Source: Bradyrhizobium sp. WSM3983
Lineage (GTDB): Bacteria > Pseudomonadota > Alphaproteobacteria > Rhizobiales > Xanthobacteraceae
NCBI RefSeq assembly: GCF_000473045.1
Contig: NZ_AXAY01000008.1
Coordinates: 124,001 to 188,000 of the forward strand
Direction: 5' to 3'
Length of the DNA stretch: 64,000 nucleotides
Shown: piece by piece, positions 17,210-26,318 of the stretch
How the letters are laid out: each line of letters starts with the position of its first letter
Position numbering within the stretch: position 1 is the stretch's first letter
Made by a program: the position numbers and the translations under genes
The notes under the pieces: model-generated
Databases searched by the model: none
What the model was told of the DNA's origin: nothing
Seen by the model: only the letters and a program-made list of their open reading frames with translations

Positions 17210-18652
17210 ATGTCACCTTCTTCCTCCAAATTCAGCGATCCCGCCTATGTCCGCGCGCGGGCGATGGTGACGCTGTTCGAGCGGCTGGAGCATCTGTGCG
17301 AGGGCGCGATCGCGATCGATCGCGGTGGGCGGGTCATCTACGTCAATGAGAAGTACCTCGCCTCGCTCGGCCTCAGGCAGACCGCGGAAGCAATCGGCCG
17401 ACCGATCGAGGAGATCATTCCGAACAGCCTGATGCGGAAGGTGGTCGAGACCGGCGAGCCGATCCTGCTCGACATCATGGAGCTCGGCGGCGAGCAGCTC
17501 GTGGTCACGCGCATGCCGATCGAGGACGAGGATCGCAACATCATCGGCGCAATCGGCTTCGTGCTTTATGATCATCTCGAAAGCCTCAAACCGCTGCTTG
17601 CGCGCGTCGCGCAGCTCGAGAGCGATTTGCGGCTGGCGCGGCGGCAATTGTCGAACCCCCGCGCGGCACGCTTCACCTTTGCCGACTTCGTCGGCGCCAC
17701 GCCGGGAATCGCGCAGGCCAAGCAGCTCGCAGGCCGCGCCGCCCGGCAGAACGTCACCGTGCTCCTCACCGGCGAGACCGGAACGGGCAAGGAGATGCTG
17801 GCGCAAGCCATTCACAACGCATCATCCCGCGCCGAGAAGCCGTTTGTCAGCGTCAACGTCGCTGCGATCCCCGACACGCTGATCGAGTCGGAGTTTTTTG
17901 GCGCGGCGCCCGGGGCCTATACCGGTGCCGATCGCAAGGGGCGCGAAGGCAAATTCCGCATCGCCGACGGCGGCACGCTGTTTCTTGACGAGATCGGCGA
18001 GATGCCGCTGCAATTGCAGGCCAAGCTGTTGCGCGTGCTCCAGGAGCGCGAGATCGAGCCGCTCGGATCGGACAAGATCTCCAAGGTGGACGTGCGCGTG
18101 GTCGCCGCCACCAATGTCGATTTACGCAAGCGCGTCAGCGACGGCGCGTTCCGGCCCGATCTCTATTACCGCCTCAACGTGCTCTCGATCGACCTGCCGC
18201 CCCTGCGCGACTGCCTTGGCGATCTCCCTGACATCAGCGCCCGGCTGCTCGACGACATCAGCGCCTCCGGCGATTATGTCAGCGCGAAGATCACGCCGAG
18301 CGCGCTGTCGGCGCTCGCCCGCTACGACTGGCCGGGCAATGTCCGGGAGCTTCGCAACATCCTGGAACGCGCACTGATCCTGAGCGATTCCGGGCGCCTG
18401 ACCGGCGATGATTTTGCCCGCATCCTCCCCGTCGGCACGGATGCGAGGCCCGCTTCGACGGTGCGAACAGCGGGCATCGTGGTGCCCTACGCCGAGGCGG
18501 AGGCGGAGTTCGAGAAGCACACGCTCGAGCAGGCGCTCGCCGCCAGCAACGGGCAGATCTCCGAAGCCGCCAAGATGCTGCGCATCTCGCGTGCGACCTT
18601 CTACAAGAAGCTCGCCAAGTTCGGGCTTGATTCGGGGCCAGGTTCCGTCTGA
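17210..18652 (+). CDS. PAS/AAA+/Fis sigma54-dependent transcriptional activator
   Basis: A 480-residue enhancer-binding protein. A PAS-like sensor (about 20-125) is joined by a coiled linker (128-150) to a AAA+ domain. That domain has Walker A GETGTGKE (188-195), the sigma54-contact loop GAYTGA (235-240, Tyr in place of the usual Phe), Walker B GGTLFLDEIGEM and an R-finger region (FRPDLYYRLN). A Fis-type HTH ends it (ISEAAKMLRISRATFYKKL). It would open sigma54 promoters on sensing a ligand. ATG 17210 is chosen; an upstream frame to 17108 crosses a repeat. Directly downstream lie an inverted repeat and a -24/-12 promoter before a transport and CoA-transferase block, its likely target. Confidence 0.92.
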   Translation: MSPSSSKFSDPAYVRARAMVTLFERLEHLCEGAIAIDRGGRVIYVNEKYLASLGLRQTAEAIGRPIEEIIPNSLMRKVVETGEPILLDIMELGGEQLVVTRMPIEDEDRNIIGAIGFVLYDHLESLKPLLARVAQLESDLRLARRQLSNPRAARFTFADFVGATPGIAQAKQLAGRAARQNVTVLLTGETGTGKEMLAQAIHNASSRAEKPFVSVNVAAIPDTLIESEFFGAAPGAYTGADRKGREGKFRIADGGTLFLDEIGEMPLQLQAKLLRVLQEREIEPLGSDKISKVDVRVVAATNVDLRKRVSDGAFRPDLYYRLNVLSIDLPPLRDCLGDLPDISARLLDDISASGDYVSAKITPSALSALARYDWPGNVRELRNILERALILSDSGRLTGDDFARILPVGTDARPASTVRTAGIVVPYAEAEAEFEKHTLEQALAASNGQISEAAKMLRISRATFYKKLAKFGLDSGPGSV

Positions 18653-18656
18653 GTTT

Positions 18657-18682
18657 CGAGACTCATTTTGTCTGGAGTCTCG
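18657..18682. promoter_or_regulatory. Inverted repeat, candidate activator binding site
   Basis: CGAGACTC (18657-18664) pairs perfectly with GAGTCTCG (18675-18682) across ten bases. It lies about 90 bases upstream of the sigma54 promoter, a usual place for an enhancer. It also begins four bases after the stop of the activator gene, so a terminator role is possible; no T-run follows. Confidence 0.5.
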
Positions 18683-18771
18683 GATTCCTGACAGCGCGCA
18701 ATGCGCCTCTGTCCCGGTGCCGGCAGCGAAATTGCCGGGTTTTAAGCCATTTTGCGTAAAACGGCTGCATC

Positions 18772-18787
18772 TGGCGCGGACCTTGCT
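18772..18787 (+). promoter_or_regulatory. Sigma54 (-24/-12) promoter
   Basis: TGGCGCG, four bases, then TTGCT. The GG and GC doublets have the obligatory ten-base spacing of RpoN promoters. It lies about 60 bases upstream of the MHS symporter start and downstream of a sigma54 activator gene. Confidence 0.75.
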
Positions 18788-18848
18788 CTTCGCTTTGCAC
18801 AAATGACGCATGCCGCACATGCGCATTCGCAAACAGGGAGGACGCCGA

Positions 18849-20159
18849 ATGAGTGGAGCGATCACCGTCAATGAGCTCGGGGCAAAGCAGCCGTCCCATG
18901 TCACGGTCGCAACTGCGAGCCTGATCGGCACGGCCATCGAATGGTACGACTTCTTTCTCTACGGCACCGCTGCCGCGCTGATCTTCAACAAGCTGTTCTT
19001 CCCGACCTTCGACCCGATGGTCGGCACGCTGCTGGCATTCGCGACCTATGCGCTCGGCTTCATCGCGCGCCCGCTCGGCGGGCTCGTGTTCGGCCATTAC
19101 GGCGACAAGATCGGCCGCAAGACCATGCTTTATCTCACGCTCCTGATCATGGGCGTGGCGACGGCGGCGATCGGCTTCCTGCCGACCTACGAGACCGCCG
19201 GCATCTGGGCCGCGATCCTGCTCGTCACCTGCCGCCTGGTCCAGGGCTTTGGGCTCGGGGGCGAATGGGGCGGCGCCGTGCTGATGGCGGTCGAGCATGC
19301 ACCGGAGGACAAAAAGGGCTTTTATGGCAGCTGGCCGCAGCTCGGCGCGCCGCTCGGCCTCGTGCTCGGCACACTGGTATTCTCGGTGGTGTCCTCGATG
19401 CTGACCGACGCGCAGCTCCTCGCCTGGGGCTGGCGCCTCCCGTTCCTGTTCTCGATCGCGCTGGTGCTGGTCGGCCTGTGGATCCGCTTCACCATCGCGG
19501 AATCGCCGGAGTTCCAGAAGGTCAAGGACACCGAGGAGGAGGTGGCGATGCCGATCCTCGAGGCGATCAGGATGTACCCCAAGAACATCCTGCTCGCGAT
19601 GGGCGCGCGCTTTGCCGAGAACGGCTTCTTCTATATCTACGCGACCTTCGTGCTCGCCTATGCGACGCAGTCGCTCGGCATGAGCAGGCAGGACATGCTC
19701 AACGGCGTCCTGATCGCAGCCGCGATCGAGACCTTCACCATTCCGGCCTTCGGCGCGCTGTCCGACCGGATCGGGCGGCGGCCGGTCTACATCTTCGGCG
19801 CGGTGTTCTCGGCACTGATGTCATTCCCGCTGTTCATGCTGCTGGCGACCAAGAACCCGCAATACGCCTGGATCGCGATCGTGCTCGGCCTCGCCGTCGG
19901 CCATGCCGCGATGTACGGCCCGCAGGCGAGTTTCCTGTCCGAGCTGTTCGGCACCAAGGTGCGCTATAGCGGCGTCTCGCTCGGCTACAACCTCGCCTCG
20001 ATCTTCGCCGGCGCGCTGTCGCCGCTGATCGCCACCGGCCTGATGACGGCCTATGCGCCCGCGACCTGGCCGATCTCGGCCTACATGATCGCGCTTGCGT
20101 TCATCACCATCGTATCGGTCTATTTCGCGACGGAAACGCGCAAGATCGCACAGGCCTGA
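18849..20159 (+). CDS. MHS-family MFS metabolite:H+ symporter
   Basis: A 436-residue twelve-helix inner-membrane transporter. The N-terminal IGTAIEWYDFFLYGTAAAL and the loop 2-3 motif GHYGDKIGRKTML place it in the metabolite:H+ symporter group (ProP, ShiA, KgtP relatives), as do GLGGEWGGA and the loop 8-9 motif SDRIGRRPVY. These import organic acids or betaines with protons. ATG 18849 has AGGGAGGACGCC before it. It is the first gene after the sigma54 promoter and is followed by a CoA-transferase, so its substrate may be a carboxylic acid that is then activated with CoA. The exact substrate is unknown. Confidence 0.88.
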   Translation: MSGAITVNELGAKQPSHVTVATASLIGTAIEWYDFFLYGTAAALIFNKLFFPTFDPMVGTLLAFATYALGFIARPLGGLVFGHYGDKIGRKTMLYLTLLIMGVATAAIGFLPTYETAGIWAAILLVTCRLVQGFGLGGEWGGAVLMAVEHAPEDKKGFYGSWPQLGAPLGLVLGTLVFSVVSSMLTDAQLLAWGWRLPFLFSIALVLVGLWIRFTIAESPEFQKVKDTEEEVAMPILEAIRMYPKNILLAMGARFAENGFFYIYATFVLAYATQSLGMSRQDMLNGVLIAAAIETFTIPAFGALSDRIGRRPVYIFGAVFSALMSFPLFMLLATKNPQYAWIAIVLGLAVGHAAMYGPQASFLSELFGTKVRYSGVSLGYNLASIFAGALSPLIATGLMTAYAPATWPISAYMIALAFITIVSVYFATETRKIAQA

Positions 20160-20182
20160 CGGGCCGATCGCGACTATCATGG

Positions 20183-20209
20183 CGCGGGAGCGGCTGAGCC
20201 GCTCCCGCG
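20183..20209. terminator. Strong hairpin between symporter and CoA-transferase genes
   Basis: CGCGGGAGCGGC and GCCGCTCCCGCG make a perfect 12-bp stem with a TGA loop, 23 bases after the symporter stop. There is no T-run. It may act as a processing or partial termination point that separates expression of the two genes. Confidence 0.5.
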
Positions 20210-20275
20210 ACGGCCGCACAGCCAAGCAAAGACAAACAGGGCATGCGGCCCGCGACAAACATGGGAGGGAACGCC

Positions 20276-22318
20276 GTGAGCCAGCATCCTGCCTTGGCCT
20301 ATTTGCCCCATTCCGAGAAGGGCAAGATCGTCACCGCGGCCGAGGCCGTGATGCTGATCCGCGACGGCGACACGGTCGCGACCGGCGGCTTTGTCGGCAT
20401 CGGCTTTGCTGAGGAGATCGCACTGGCGCTGGAGGAGCTCTATCTCTCCAACGAAGGCGACGCCCCCTACACGCAGGGCAAGCCGCGCAATCTGACGCTG
20501 GTCTACGCGGCGGGCCAGGGCGACGGCAAGCATCGCGGCCTCAATCATTTCGCGCATGAAGGCCTGGTGCGGCGCGTGATCGGCGGCCATTGGGGCCTTG
20601 CCCCGAAGCTGCAGCAGCTCGCGATCGCCAACCGCATCGAGGCCTACAATCTGCCGCAGGGCGTCATCACGCATCTGTTCCGCGACATCGCGGCCCACCG
20701 GCCGGGCCACATCACCCGCGTCGGCATGGGCACCTTCGTCGACCCCAGGCACGGCGGCGGCAAGCTGAATGCGCGCACCACCGAAGACATGGTGGAGCTG
20801 ATCACGCTTCGCGGCGAGGAGTGCCTGCTCTACAGGACGTTTCCGATTCACATCGGCATCATCCGCGCCACCACCGGCGATCCCGACGGCAACCTCACCA
20901 TGGAGAAGGAGGCGCTGACGCTGGAAGCGCTCGCCATCGCCATGGCGGCGCATAATTCCGGCGGCATCGTCATTGCCCAGGTCGAGCGCGTCGCTGAGAG
21001 CGGCAGCCTCAATCCGCGCCAGGTCAAGATTCCCGGAATCCTCGTCGACTGCGTCGTCGTGGCCAAGCCCGAGCACCACTGGCAGACCTTTGGCACGCAA
21101 TATAACCCGGCCTATTCCAGCGAGATCCGGGTGCGGGCCGCATCGCTCCCGGTGATGCCCTTGAGTGAGCGCAAGATCATCGCCCGCCGCGCTGCCTTCG
21201 AGCTGAAGGCCAATAGCGTCGTCAATCTCGGCATCGGCATGCCCGAGGGGATCGCCTCGGTCGCCAATGAAGAGCGGATCATCGACCTGATCACGATGAC
21301 GGCGGAGCCCGGCGTGATCGGCGGCATCCCAGCGAGCGGCATCGATTTCGGCGCGGCGATCAACACCCAGGCCGTGATCGACCAGCCCTATCAGTTCGAT
21401 TTCTACGACGGCGGCGGCCTCGATGCTGCTTTTCTCGGGCTCGCCCAGGTCGATCGTTCCGGCAATCTCAATGTCAGCAAGTTCGGGCCGAAGCTTGCCG
21501 GCGCCGGCGGCTTCATCAACATCAGCCAGAATGCCAAGGAGGTCGTGTTCGTCGGCACCTTCGCGGCCGGCAAGCAGCAGATCGCGGTCGATGGCGGCAA
21601 GCTCGCCATCGTGGCGGAAGCGCACTCCCGCAAGTTCGTCGACAGGGTCGAGCACGTCACCTTCAGCGGCCCGTTTGCGGCAGCGCGCGGGCAGCGCGTG
21701 CTCTACGTCACCGAACGCTGCGTCTTTGCACTGCGCCCCGACGGGCTCGAACTGATCGAGGTTGCGCCCGGCATCGACATCGAGCGCGACGTCCTGCGCC
21801 TGATGGATTTCAAGCCGCTGATCCCGCGCGATCCCGCGACGATGGATGCACGTATATTCCGTGACGGTCCCATGGAGCTGCGCGAACGGCTGCTGACCAT
21901 CCCGCTTGACCAGCGCTTCGCGCTCGACGCGCAGCAGAACCTGTTCTTTGTCAATCTGGAGCGCTATCCGCTGCGCAGCAAGGCCGACATCGACGAGATC
22001 GCGCGCATCGTCGAAGCCAAGCTCACGCCGCTCGGCCGCAGGGTCTACGCCATCGTCAATTATGACAATTTCTCAATCCTGCCGGAGCTGCTCGACGATT
22101 ATTCGGCCATGGTGCGCAGCCTGGTCGACCGCTTCTATGCCGGCGTATCGCGCTACACCACCTCCGGCTTCCTGCGCATCAAGCTCGGCGAGGCGCTGGA
22201 GCGGCGCGGCGTCGCGCCGCATATTTTCGAGAGCGCCGAGGAGGCGCAGTCGGATTGGCGCCAGGTCGAGGGCGCAGTATCCGAAAGCGGTGCGCCACAC
22301 GCTGCGCGGCAGGCTTAA
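20276..22318 (+). CDS. Fused acyl-CoA:carboxylate CoA-transferase (propionate CoA-transferase-like)
   Basis: A 680-residue family I CoA-transferase with alpha and beta halves in one chain. The alpha half has the glycine loop [12 protein letters not shown]. The beta half begins near residue 300 ([20 protein letters not shown]) and carries GMPEG and the segment [12 protein letters not shown], whose Glu is at the position of the thioester-forming catalytic residue. The last 140 residues exceed the roughly 530 of YdiF/Pct and are an extra domain of unknown role. It moves CoA between acyl-CoA and carboxylates. A GTG start at 20276 is chosen because GGGAGGGA lies five bases upstream. It sits between a symporter and a Liv importer. 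Confidence 0.88.
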   Translation: MSQHPALAYLPHSEKGKIVTAAEAVMLIRDGDTVATGGFVGIGFAEEIALALEELYLSNEGDAPYTQGKPRNLTLVYAAGQGDGKHRGLNHFAHEGLVRRVIGGHWGLAPKLQQLAIANRIEAYNLPQGVITHLFRDIAAHRPGHITRVGMGTFVDPRHGGGKLNARTTEDMVELITLRGEECLLYRTFPIHIGIIRATTGDPDGNLTMEKEALTLEALAIAMAAHNSGGIVIAQVERVAESGSLNPRQVKIPGILVDCVVVAKPEHHWQTFGTQYNPAYSSEIRVRAASLPVMPLSERKIIARRAAFELKANSVVNLGIGMPEGIASVANEERIIDLITMTAEPGVIGGIPASGIDFGAAINTQAVIDQPYQFDFYDGGGLDAAFLGLAQVDRSGNLNVSKFGPKLAGAGGFINISQNAKEVVFVGTFAAGKQQIAVDGGKLAIVAEAHSRKFVDRVEHVTFSGPFAAARGQRVLYVTERCVFALRPDGLELIEVAPGIDIERDVLRLMDFKPLIPRDPATMDARIFRDGPMELRERLLTIPLDQRFALDAQQNLFFVNLERYPLRSKADIDEIARIVEAKLTPLGRRVYAIVNYDNFSILPELLDDYSAMVRSLVDRFYAGVSRYTTSGFLRIKLGEALERRGVAPHIFESAEEAQSDWRQVEGAVSESGAPHAARQA

Positions 22319-22326
22319 AGATGATA

Positions 22327-22354
22327 CAGAGCCTTACATGCAGAGCCTTACATG
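22327..22354. repeat. 14-bp tandem repeat upstream of the binding-protein gene
   Basis: CAGAGCCTTACATG occurs twice in a row, followed by a partial third (CAGAGCGTTGG). It starts eight bases after the CoA-transferase stop codon. Confidence 0.8.
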
Positions 22355-22442
22355 CAGAGCGTTGGCCGGAAGGTCGAATTGCAATGTTGGCCGGGCTGTG
22401 CAAATCGCTATTGCCAATAAATCCTAGTCAGGAGGGACCATC

Positions 22443-23627
22443 GTGCGCCGACCATTCATCATAACAACAACCATTCTCGCCCTCGCAGCGGCCACCTCCG
22501 CGCAGGCCGACGACCTCAAGGTCGCGCTGATCTACGGCAAGACCGGCCCGCTCGAGGCCTATGCCAAGCAGACCGCGACCGGCCTGCAAATGGGCTTCGA
22601 ATACGCCACCAAGGGCACGATGACGATCGACGGCCGCAAGATCGTGATCATCACCAAGGACGATCAGGGCAAGCCGGACCTCTCCAAGGCCGCGCTGGCT
22701 GAAGCCTATCAGGACGACAAGGCCGATATCGCGATCGGCACGACCTCGTCGGCGGCTGCGCTCGCCATTCTCCCGGTCGCCGAGGAGAACAAGAAGATCC
22801 TGATCGTTGAGCCGGCGGTCGCGGACCAGATTACCGGCGAGAAGTGGAATCGTTACATCTTCCGCACCGCGCGCAATTCGTCGCAGGACGCGATCTCGAA
22901 CGCAGTCGCGATCGGCAAGCAGGGCGTCACCGTCGCGACGCTGGCGCAGGACTACGCTTTCGGCCGTGACGGCGTCGCCGCCTTCAAGGAGGCATTGGCC
23001 AAGACCGGCGCGACGCTCGGCGCGGAAGAATATGCTCCGACCAGCACCACGGATTTCACCGCGGTCGGCCAGCGCCTGTTCGACGCGCTGAAGGACAAGC
23101 CCGGCCGCAAGGTGATCTGGGTGATCTGGGCCGGTGCCGGCAATCCGCTGGCAAAGCTCCAGGACATGGACCCGAAGCGCTACGGCATCGAGCTCTCCAC
23201 CGGTGGCAACATCCTGCCGGCGCTCGCGGCCTATAAGGGCCTGCCGGGCATGGAAGGCGCGACCTATTACTACTACGACATTCCGAAGAACCCGGTGAAC
23301 GACTGGCTCGTCGCCGAGCACCAGAAGCGCTTCAACGCGCCGCCGGACTTCTTCACTGCGGGCGGTTTTGCGGCCGCGATGTCCGTCGTCGCCGCCGTGA
23401 CCAAGGCGAAGTCGACCGACACCGAGAAGCTGATCACGGCGATGGAAGGCATGGAGTTCGACACGCCCAAGGGCAAGATGGTGTTCCGCAAGGAAGACCA
23501 TCAGGCGCTGCAGAGCATGTATCACTTCAAGGTCAAGGTCGACCCGAACGTCGCCTGGGCCGTGCTCGAGCCGGTGCGGGAGCTGAAGATCGAGGACATG
23601 GACGTTCCCGTCCGCAACAAGCGCTGA
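22443..23627 (+). CDS. Liv-type ABC transporter substrate-binding protein
   Basis: A 394-residue periplasmic binding protein of the branched-chain amino acid/amide family. A signal peptide (MRRPFIITTTILALAAATSA then QADD) is followed by the two-lobe fold, with DLKVALIYGKTGPLEAYAKQ at the start and AQDYAFGRDGVAAF around residue 165. GTG 22443 follows GGAGGGACCATC. It is the first gene of a five-gene importer, separated from the ATPase gene by a repeat. Ligands of this family range from amino acids to aromatic acids and amides. The CoA-transferase neighbour favours an organic acid, which is an inference. Confidence 0.9.
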   Translation: MRRPFIITTTILALAAATSAQADDLKVALIYGKTGPLEAYAKQTATGLQMGFEYATKGTMTIDGRKIVIITKDDQGKPDLSKAALAEAYQDDKADIAIGTTSSAAALAILPVAEENKKILIVEPAVADQITGEKWNRYIFRTARNSSQDAISNAVAIGKQGVTVATLAQDYAFGRDGVAAFKEALAKTGATLGAEEYAPTSTTDFTAVGQRLFDALKDKPGRKVIWVIWAGAGNPLAKLQDMDPKRYGIELSTGGNILPALAAYKGLPGMEGATYYYYDIPKNPVNDWLVAEHQKRFNAPPDFFTAGGFAAAMSVVAAVTKAKSTDTEKLITAMEGMEFDTPKGKMVFRKEDHQALQSMYHFKVKVDPNVAWAVLEPVRELKIEDMDVPVRNKR

Positions 23628-23633
23628 GTGCTT

Positions 23634-23763
23634 CACCTCTCCCGCTTGCGGGAGAGGTCGGATCGCATCGTCAGATGCGATCCGGGTGAGGGTTTTCTCC
23701 TCTTGGGGGTTCTCGCCTGCGGAAACACCCTCTCCCCTGCCCTCCCCCGCAAGCGGGGGAGGG
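23634..23763. repeat. Dispersed repeat family R3, copy 1
   Basis: ACCTCTCCCGCTTGCGGGAG opens the element, followed by GATCGCATCGTCAGATGCGATC, a GAGGGTTTTCTCCTCTTGGG block, and a closing CCCTCCCCCGCAAGCGGGGG hairpin. A copy in reverse order lies at 63847-63976. It lies inside an operon, between the binding protein and its ATPase. Confidence 0.85.
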
Positions 23764-23815
23764 AGCGCAGCGTGATCGTGGACATGTCGCACCCCCATCA
23801 TTCGCCGGACTGCCT

Positions 23816-24592
23816 ATGCCGCCGACTCTCGAAACCCGCGACCTCACCATCCGCTTCGGCGGCCATGTCGCGGTCAACAACGTCACCTGCACGTTTCGCC
23901 CGGACGAGCTCACCGCTATCGTCGGGCCGAATGGCGCCGGCAAGACCACCTATTTCAACCTGATTTCGGGCCAGCTGCGCGCCTCACACGGCAGTATCCT
24001 GTTCGACGGCACCGACATCACCCAGCACTCCGCGCCGCTGCGGACCCGTGCGGGTCTCGGACGGGCGTTCCAGCTGACAAATCTGTTTCCGAACCTGACG
24101 GTGGAAGAGAATGTCCGCCTCGCGGTGCAGGCCGCCAACGGCACCCATTACGACATGCTGCGGCCCTGGATGGTCCGCCGCGATTTGATCGCGCGCGCCG
24201 ACGCCATCCTCGACCAGGTCGCGCTGGGCAACCGCCGCGGCGTGGCCGCAACCGCGCTGTCGCATGGCGACCAGCGCAAGCTCGAGGTGGCGCTGATGAT
24301 CGCGCTGGAGCCGAAAGTCTTCATGTTCGACGAGCCGACCGCCGGCATGAGCATTGACGAGGTGCCGGTCGTGCTGAACCTGATCGCGCAGCTCAAGCAG
24401 GACAAGAGCAAGATCATCCTGCTGGTCGAGCACAAGATGGACGTGGTGCGCTCGCTCGCCGATCGCATCATCGTGCTGCATAACGGCCAGCTTGTCGCCG
24501 ACGGCCCGCCGGCCGAGGTGATCGCCTCGCCGATCGTGCAGGAAGCCTATCTTGGCGTTGCGCCCAAGAAAGCTTCAGAGAGCGCCGCATGA
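23816..24592 (+). CDS. livG: Liv-type ABC transporter ATP-binding protein (LivG)
   Basis: A 258-residue ATPase. Walker A is GPNGAGKTT (about 41-49), the Q-loop region gives LGRAFQLTNLFPNLTVEEN, the signature is the variant LSHGDQRKLE and Walker B is KVFMFDEPTAGM. The AFQ...F-LTV wording is LivG-specific. It energises import together with LivF at the cytoplasmic face. Its stop overlaps the livF start (ATGA). The signature starts LSHGD instead of LSGGQ, common in LivG. Confidence 0.92.
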   Translation: MPPTLETRDLTIRFGGHVAVNNVTCTFRPDELTAIVGPNGAGKTTYFNLISGQLRASHGSILFDGTDITQHSAPLRTRAGLGRAFQLTNLFPNLTVEENVRLAVQAANGTHYDMLRPWMVRRDLIARADAILDQVALGNRRGVAATALSHGDQRKLEVALMIALEPKVFMFDEPTAGMSIDEVPVVLNLIAQLKQDKSKIILLVEHKMDVVRSLADRIIVLHNGQLVADGPPAEVIASPIVQEAYLGVAPKKASESAA

Positions 24593-25311
24593 CCGACCTC
24601 TTAAAGCTCTCCGGGGTGCACACCCATATCGGCCGCTACCACATCCTCCAGGGCATCGACCTCGCCGTCCCGCAGGGGCAGGTCACGATGCTGCTCGGCC
24701 GCAACGGCGCCGGCAAGACCACGACGCTGCGCACCATCATGGGTCTGTGGCAGGCCTCCAGCGGCGAGATCACGCTTGGCGGCGAGCGCATCGAAAGCCG
24801 CGCCACGCCTGACATCGCCCGGCTCGGCGTCGGCTATGTACCCGAGAGCATGGCGGTGTTCTCCGATCTCACGGTGAAAGAGAATCTCATGCTGGCCGCC
24901 CGCGACGGGCCGCTCGACGACACCCAGCTTGACTGGATCTTTGGCTTCTTCCCGGCGCTGCGCCGGTTCTGGCTGTCGCGCGCCGGCAGCCTCTCGGGCG
25001 GCCAGAAGCAGATGCTGTCCATCGCGCGCGCCATTATCGAGCCGCGCAAGCTCTTGTTGATCGACGAGCCGACCAAGGGGCTGGCGCCGGCCATCGTGAT
25101 GGCGCTGATCGAGTGCCTGAAGGAGATCAAGCGCAAGGGCGCGACCATTCTCCTTGTTGAACAGAATTTCTTTGCCGCCCGCGAGCTTGGCGACAGCGTG
25201 CTGGTCATGGACAATGGCACCATCGTCCATCGCGGCGAGATGGCGGCGCTCGCTGCCGACGTGCCGCTGCAGGAGCGGCTGCTGGGCCTGAGCCTGGAGG
25301 CGCATCAGTGA
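24589..25311 (+). CDS. livF: Liv-type ABC transporter ATP-binding protein (LivF)
   Basis: A 240-residue ATPase. It has Walker A GRNGAGKTTTLRTIMGL, the LivF-type GVGYVPESMAVFSDLTVKEN segment, the signature LSGGQKQMLSIARA and Walker B LLLIDEPTKGLAP. It pairs with LivG to drive the LivHM permeases. It overlaps livG by four bases and its stop overlaps the GTG start of livH by four bases, so translation is coupled. Confidence 0.93.
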   Translation: MTDLLKLSGVHTHIGRYHILQGIDLAVPQGQVTMLLGRNGAGKTTTLRTIMGLWQASSGEITLGGERIESRATPDIARLGVGYVPESMAVFSDLTVKENLMLAARDGPLDDTQLDWIFGFFPALRRFWLSRAGSLSGGQKQMLSIARAIIEPRKLLLIDEPTKGLAPAIVMALIECLKEIKRKGATILLVEQNFFAARELGDSVLVMDNGTIVHRGEMAALAADVPLQERLLGLSLEAHQ

Positions 25312-26318
25312 CTGAACTCGCCGCAACCGATCCGCTGCCGAAGCCGAAGCGCGACATCGCCCCGATCCTGCTGCCGATCGCGCTCGCGCTTCTCATGATC
25401 CCGCTGATCGGCTCGCCCAGCACCTGGCTGACCTTGACCGCGGCAAGCCTCGCCATGGGCATGATGATCTTCATCATGGCCTCCGGGCTGACGCTGGTGT
25501 TCGGCCTGATGGACGTGCTGAATTTCGGTCACGGCGCTTTCATCGCGGTCGGCGCCTATGTCGCGACGTTGGTGTTCGCGCCGTTCGTGGCCTCGGTGCA
25601 GGCCGACTCGTTGTGGGTCAATCTCGCGGTGCTGGCGCCGGCGGCGCTGCTGTCGATGGCGGTCTCAGGCGCGCTCGGCCTGGTCGTCGAGCGCGTGCTG
25701 ATTCTGCCTGTTTATGGCCAGCACCTGAAGCAGATCCTGATGACGACGGGCGGCCTGATTGTTGCAGAACAGACGCTCTATGCGCTGTGGGGGCCGCAGA
25801 TCATTCCGATGCCGCTGCCGACCTCGCTGCGCGGCTCCTTCATCTTCGGTGACGTCGCGATCGCCAAATACCGCGTGCTGGCGACGCTGATCGGGCTTGC
25901 CGTCTTCATCGCGATCCAGCTCGTACTCAACCGCACCAAGCTCGGCCTTCTGATCCGCGCCGGCGTCGAGAACCGCGAGATGGTCGAGGCGCTCGGCTAT
26001 CGCATCCGCCGGCTCTTCCTCGGCGTGTTCATGACAGGATCAGCGCTCGCGGGCCTCGGCGGCGTGATGTGGGCGCTCTATCGCGAGCAGGTCCACGCCT
26101 CCATGAGCGACGAGCTCACGGTCTTGATTTTCGTCGTCGTCATCATCGGCGGGCTTGGCTCGATCGGCGGCTGCTTTATCGGCGCGATCCTGGTCGCAAT
26201 GGTCGCCAATTACGGCGGCTTCCTGGTGCCGAAACTCGCCCTCGTCTCCAACATCCTGCTGATGGTCGCCATTCTGATGTGGCGGCCGCGCGGCCTCTAT
26301 GCGGTGACCAGCCGATGA
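25308..26318 (+). CDS. livH: Liv-type ABC transporter permease (LivH)
   Basis: A 336-residue inner-membrane permease with about eight hydrophobic helices after a short cytoplasmic N-terminus. LivH landmarks are ASGLTLVFGLMDVLNFGHGA (about 58-77), GLVVERVLILPVYG, and the EAA-like loop ENREMVEALGYRIRRLFLGV. The GTG start overlaps the livF stop. The stop overlaps the livM start (ATGATGA). Confidence 0.92.
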   Translation: MTELAATDPLPKPKRDIAPILLPIALALLMIPLIGSPSTWLTLTAASLAMGMMIFIMASGLTLVFGLMDVLNFGHGAFIAVGAYVATLVFAPFVASVQADSLWVNLAVLAPAALLSMAVSGALGLVVERVLILPVYGQHLKQILMTTGGLIVAEQTLYALWGPQIIPMPLPTSLRGSFIFGDVAIAKYRVLATLIGLAVFIAIQLVLNRTKLGLLIRAGVENREMVEALGYRIRRLFLGVFMTGSALAGLGGVMWALYREQVHASMSDELTVLIFVVVIIGGLGSIGGCFIGAILVAMVANYGGFLVPKLALVSNILLMVAILMWRPRGLYAVTSR

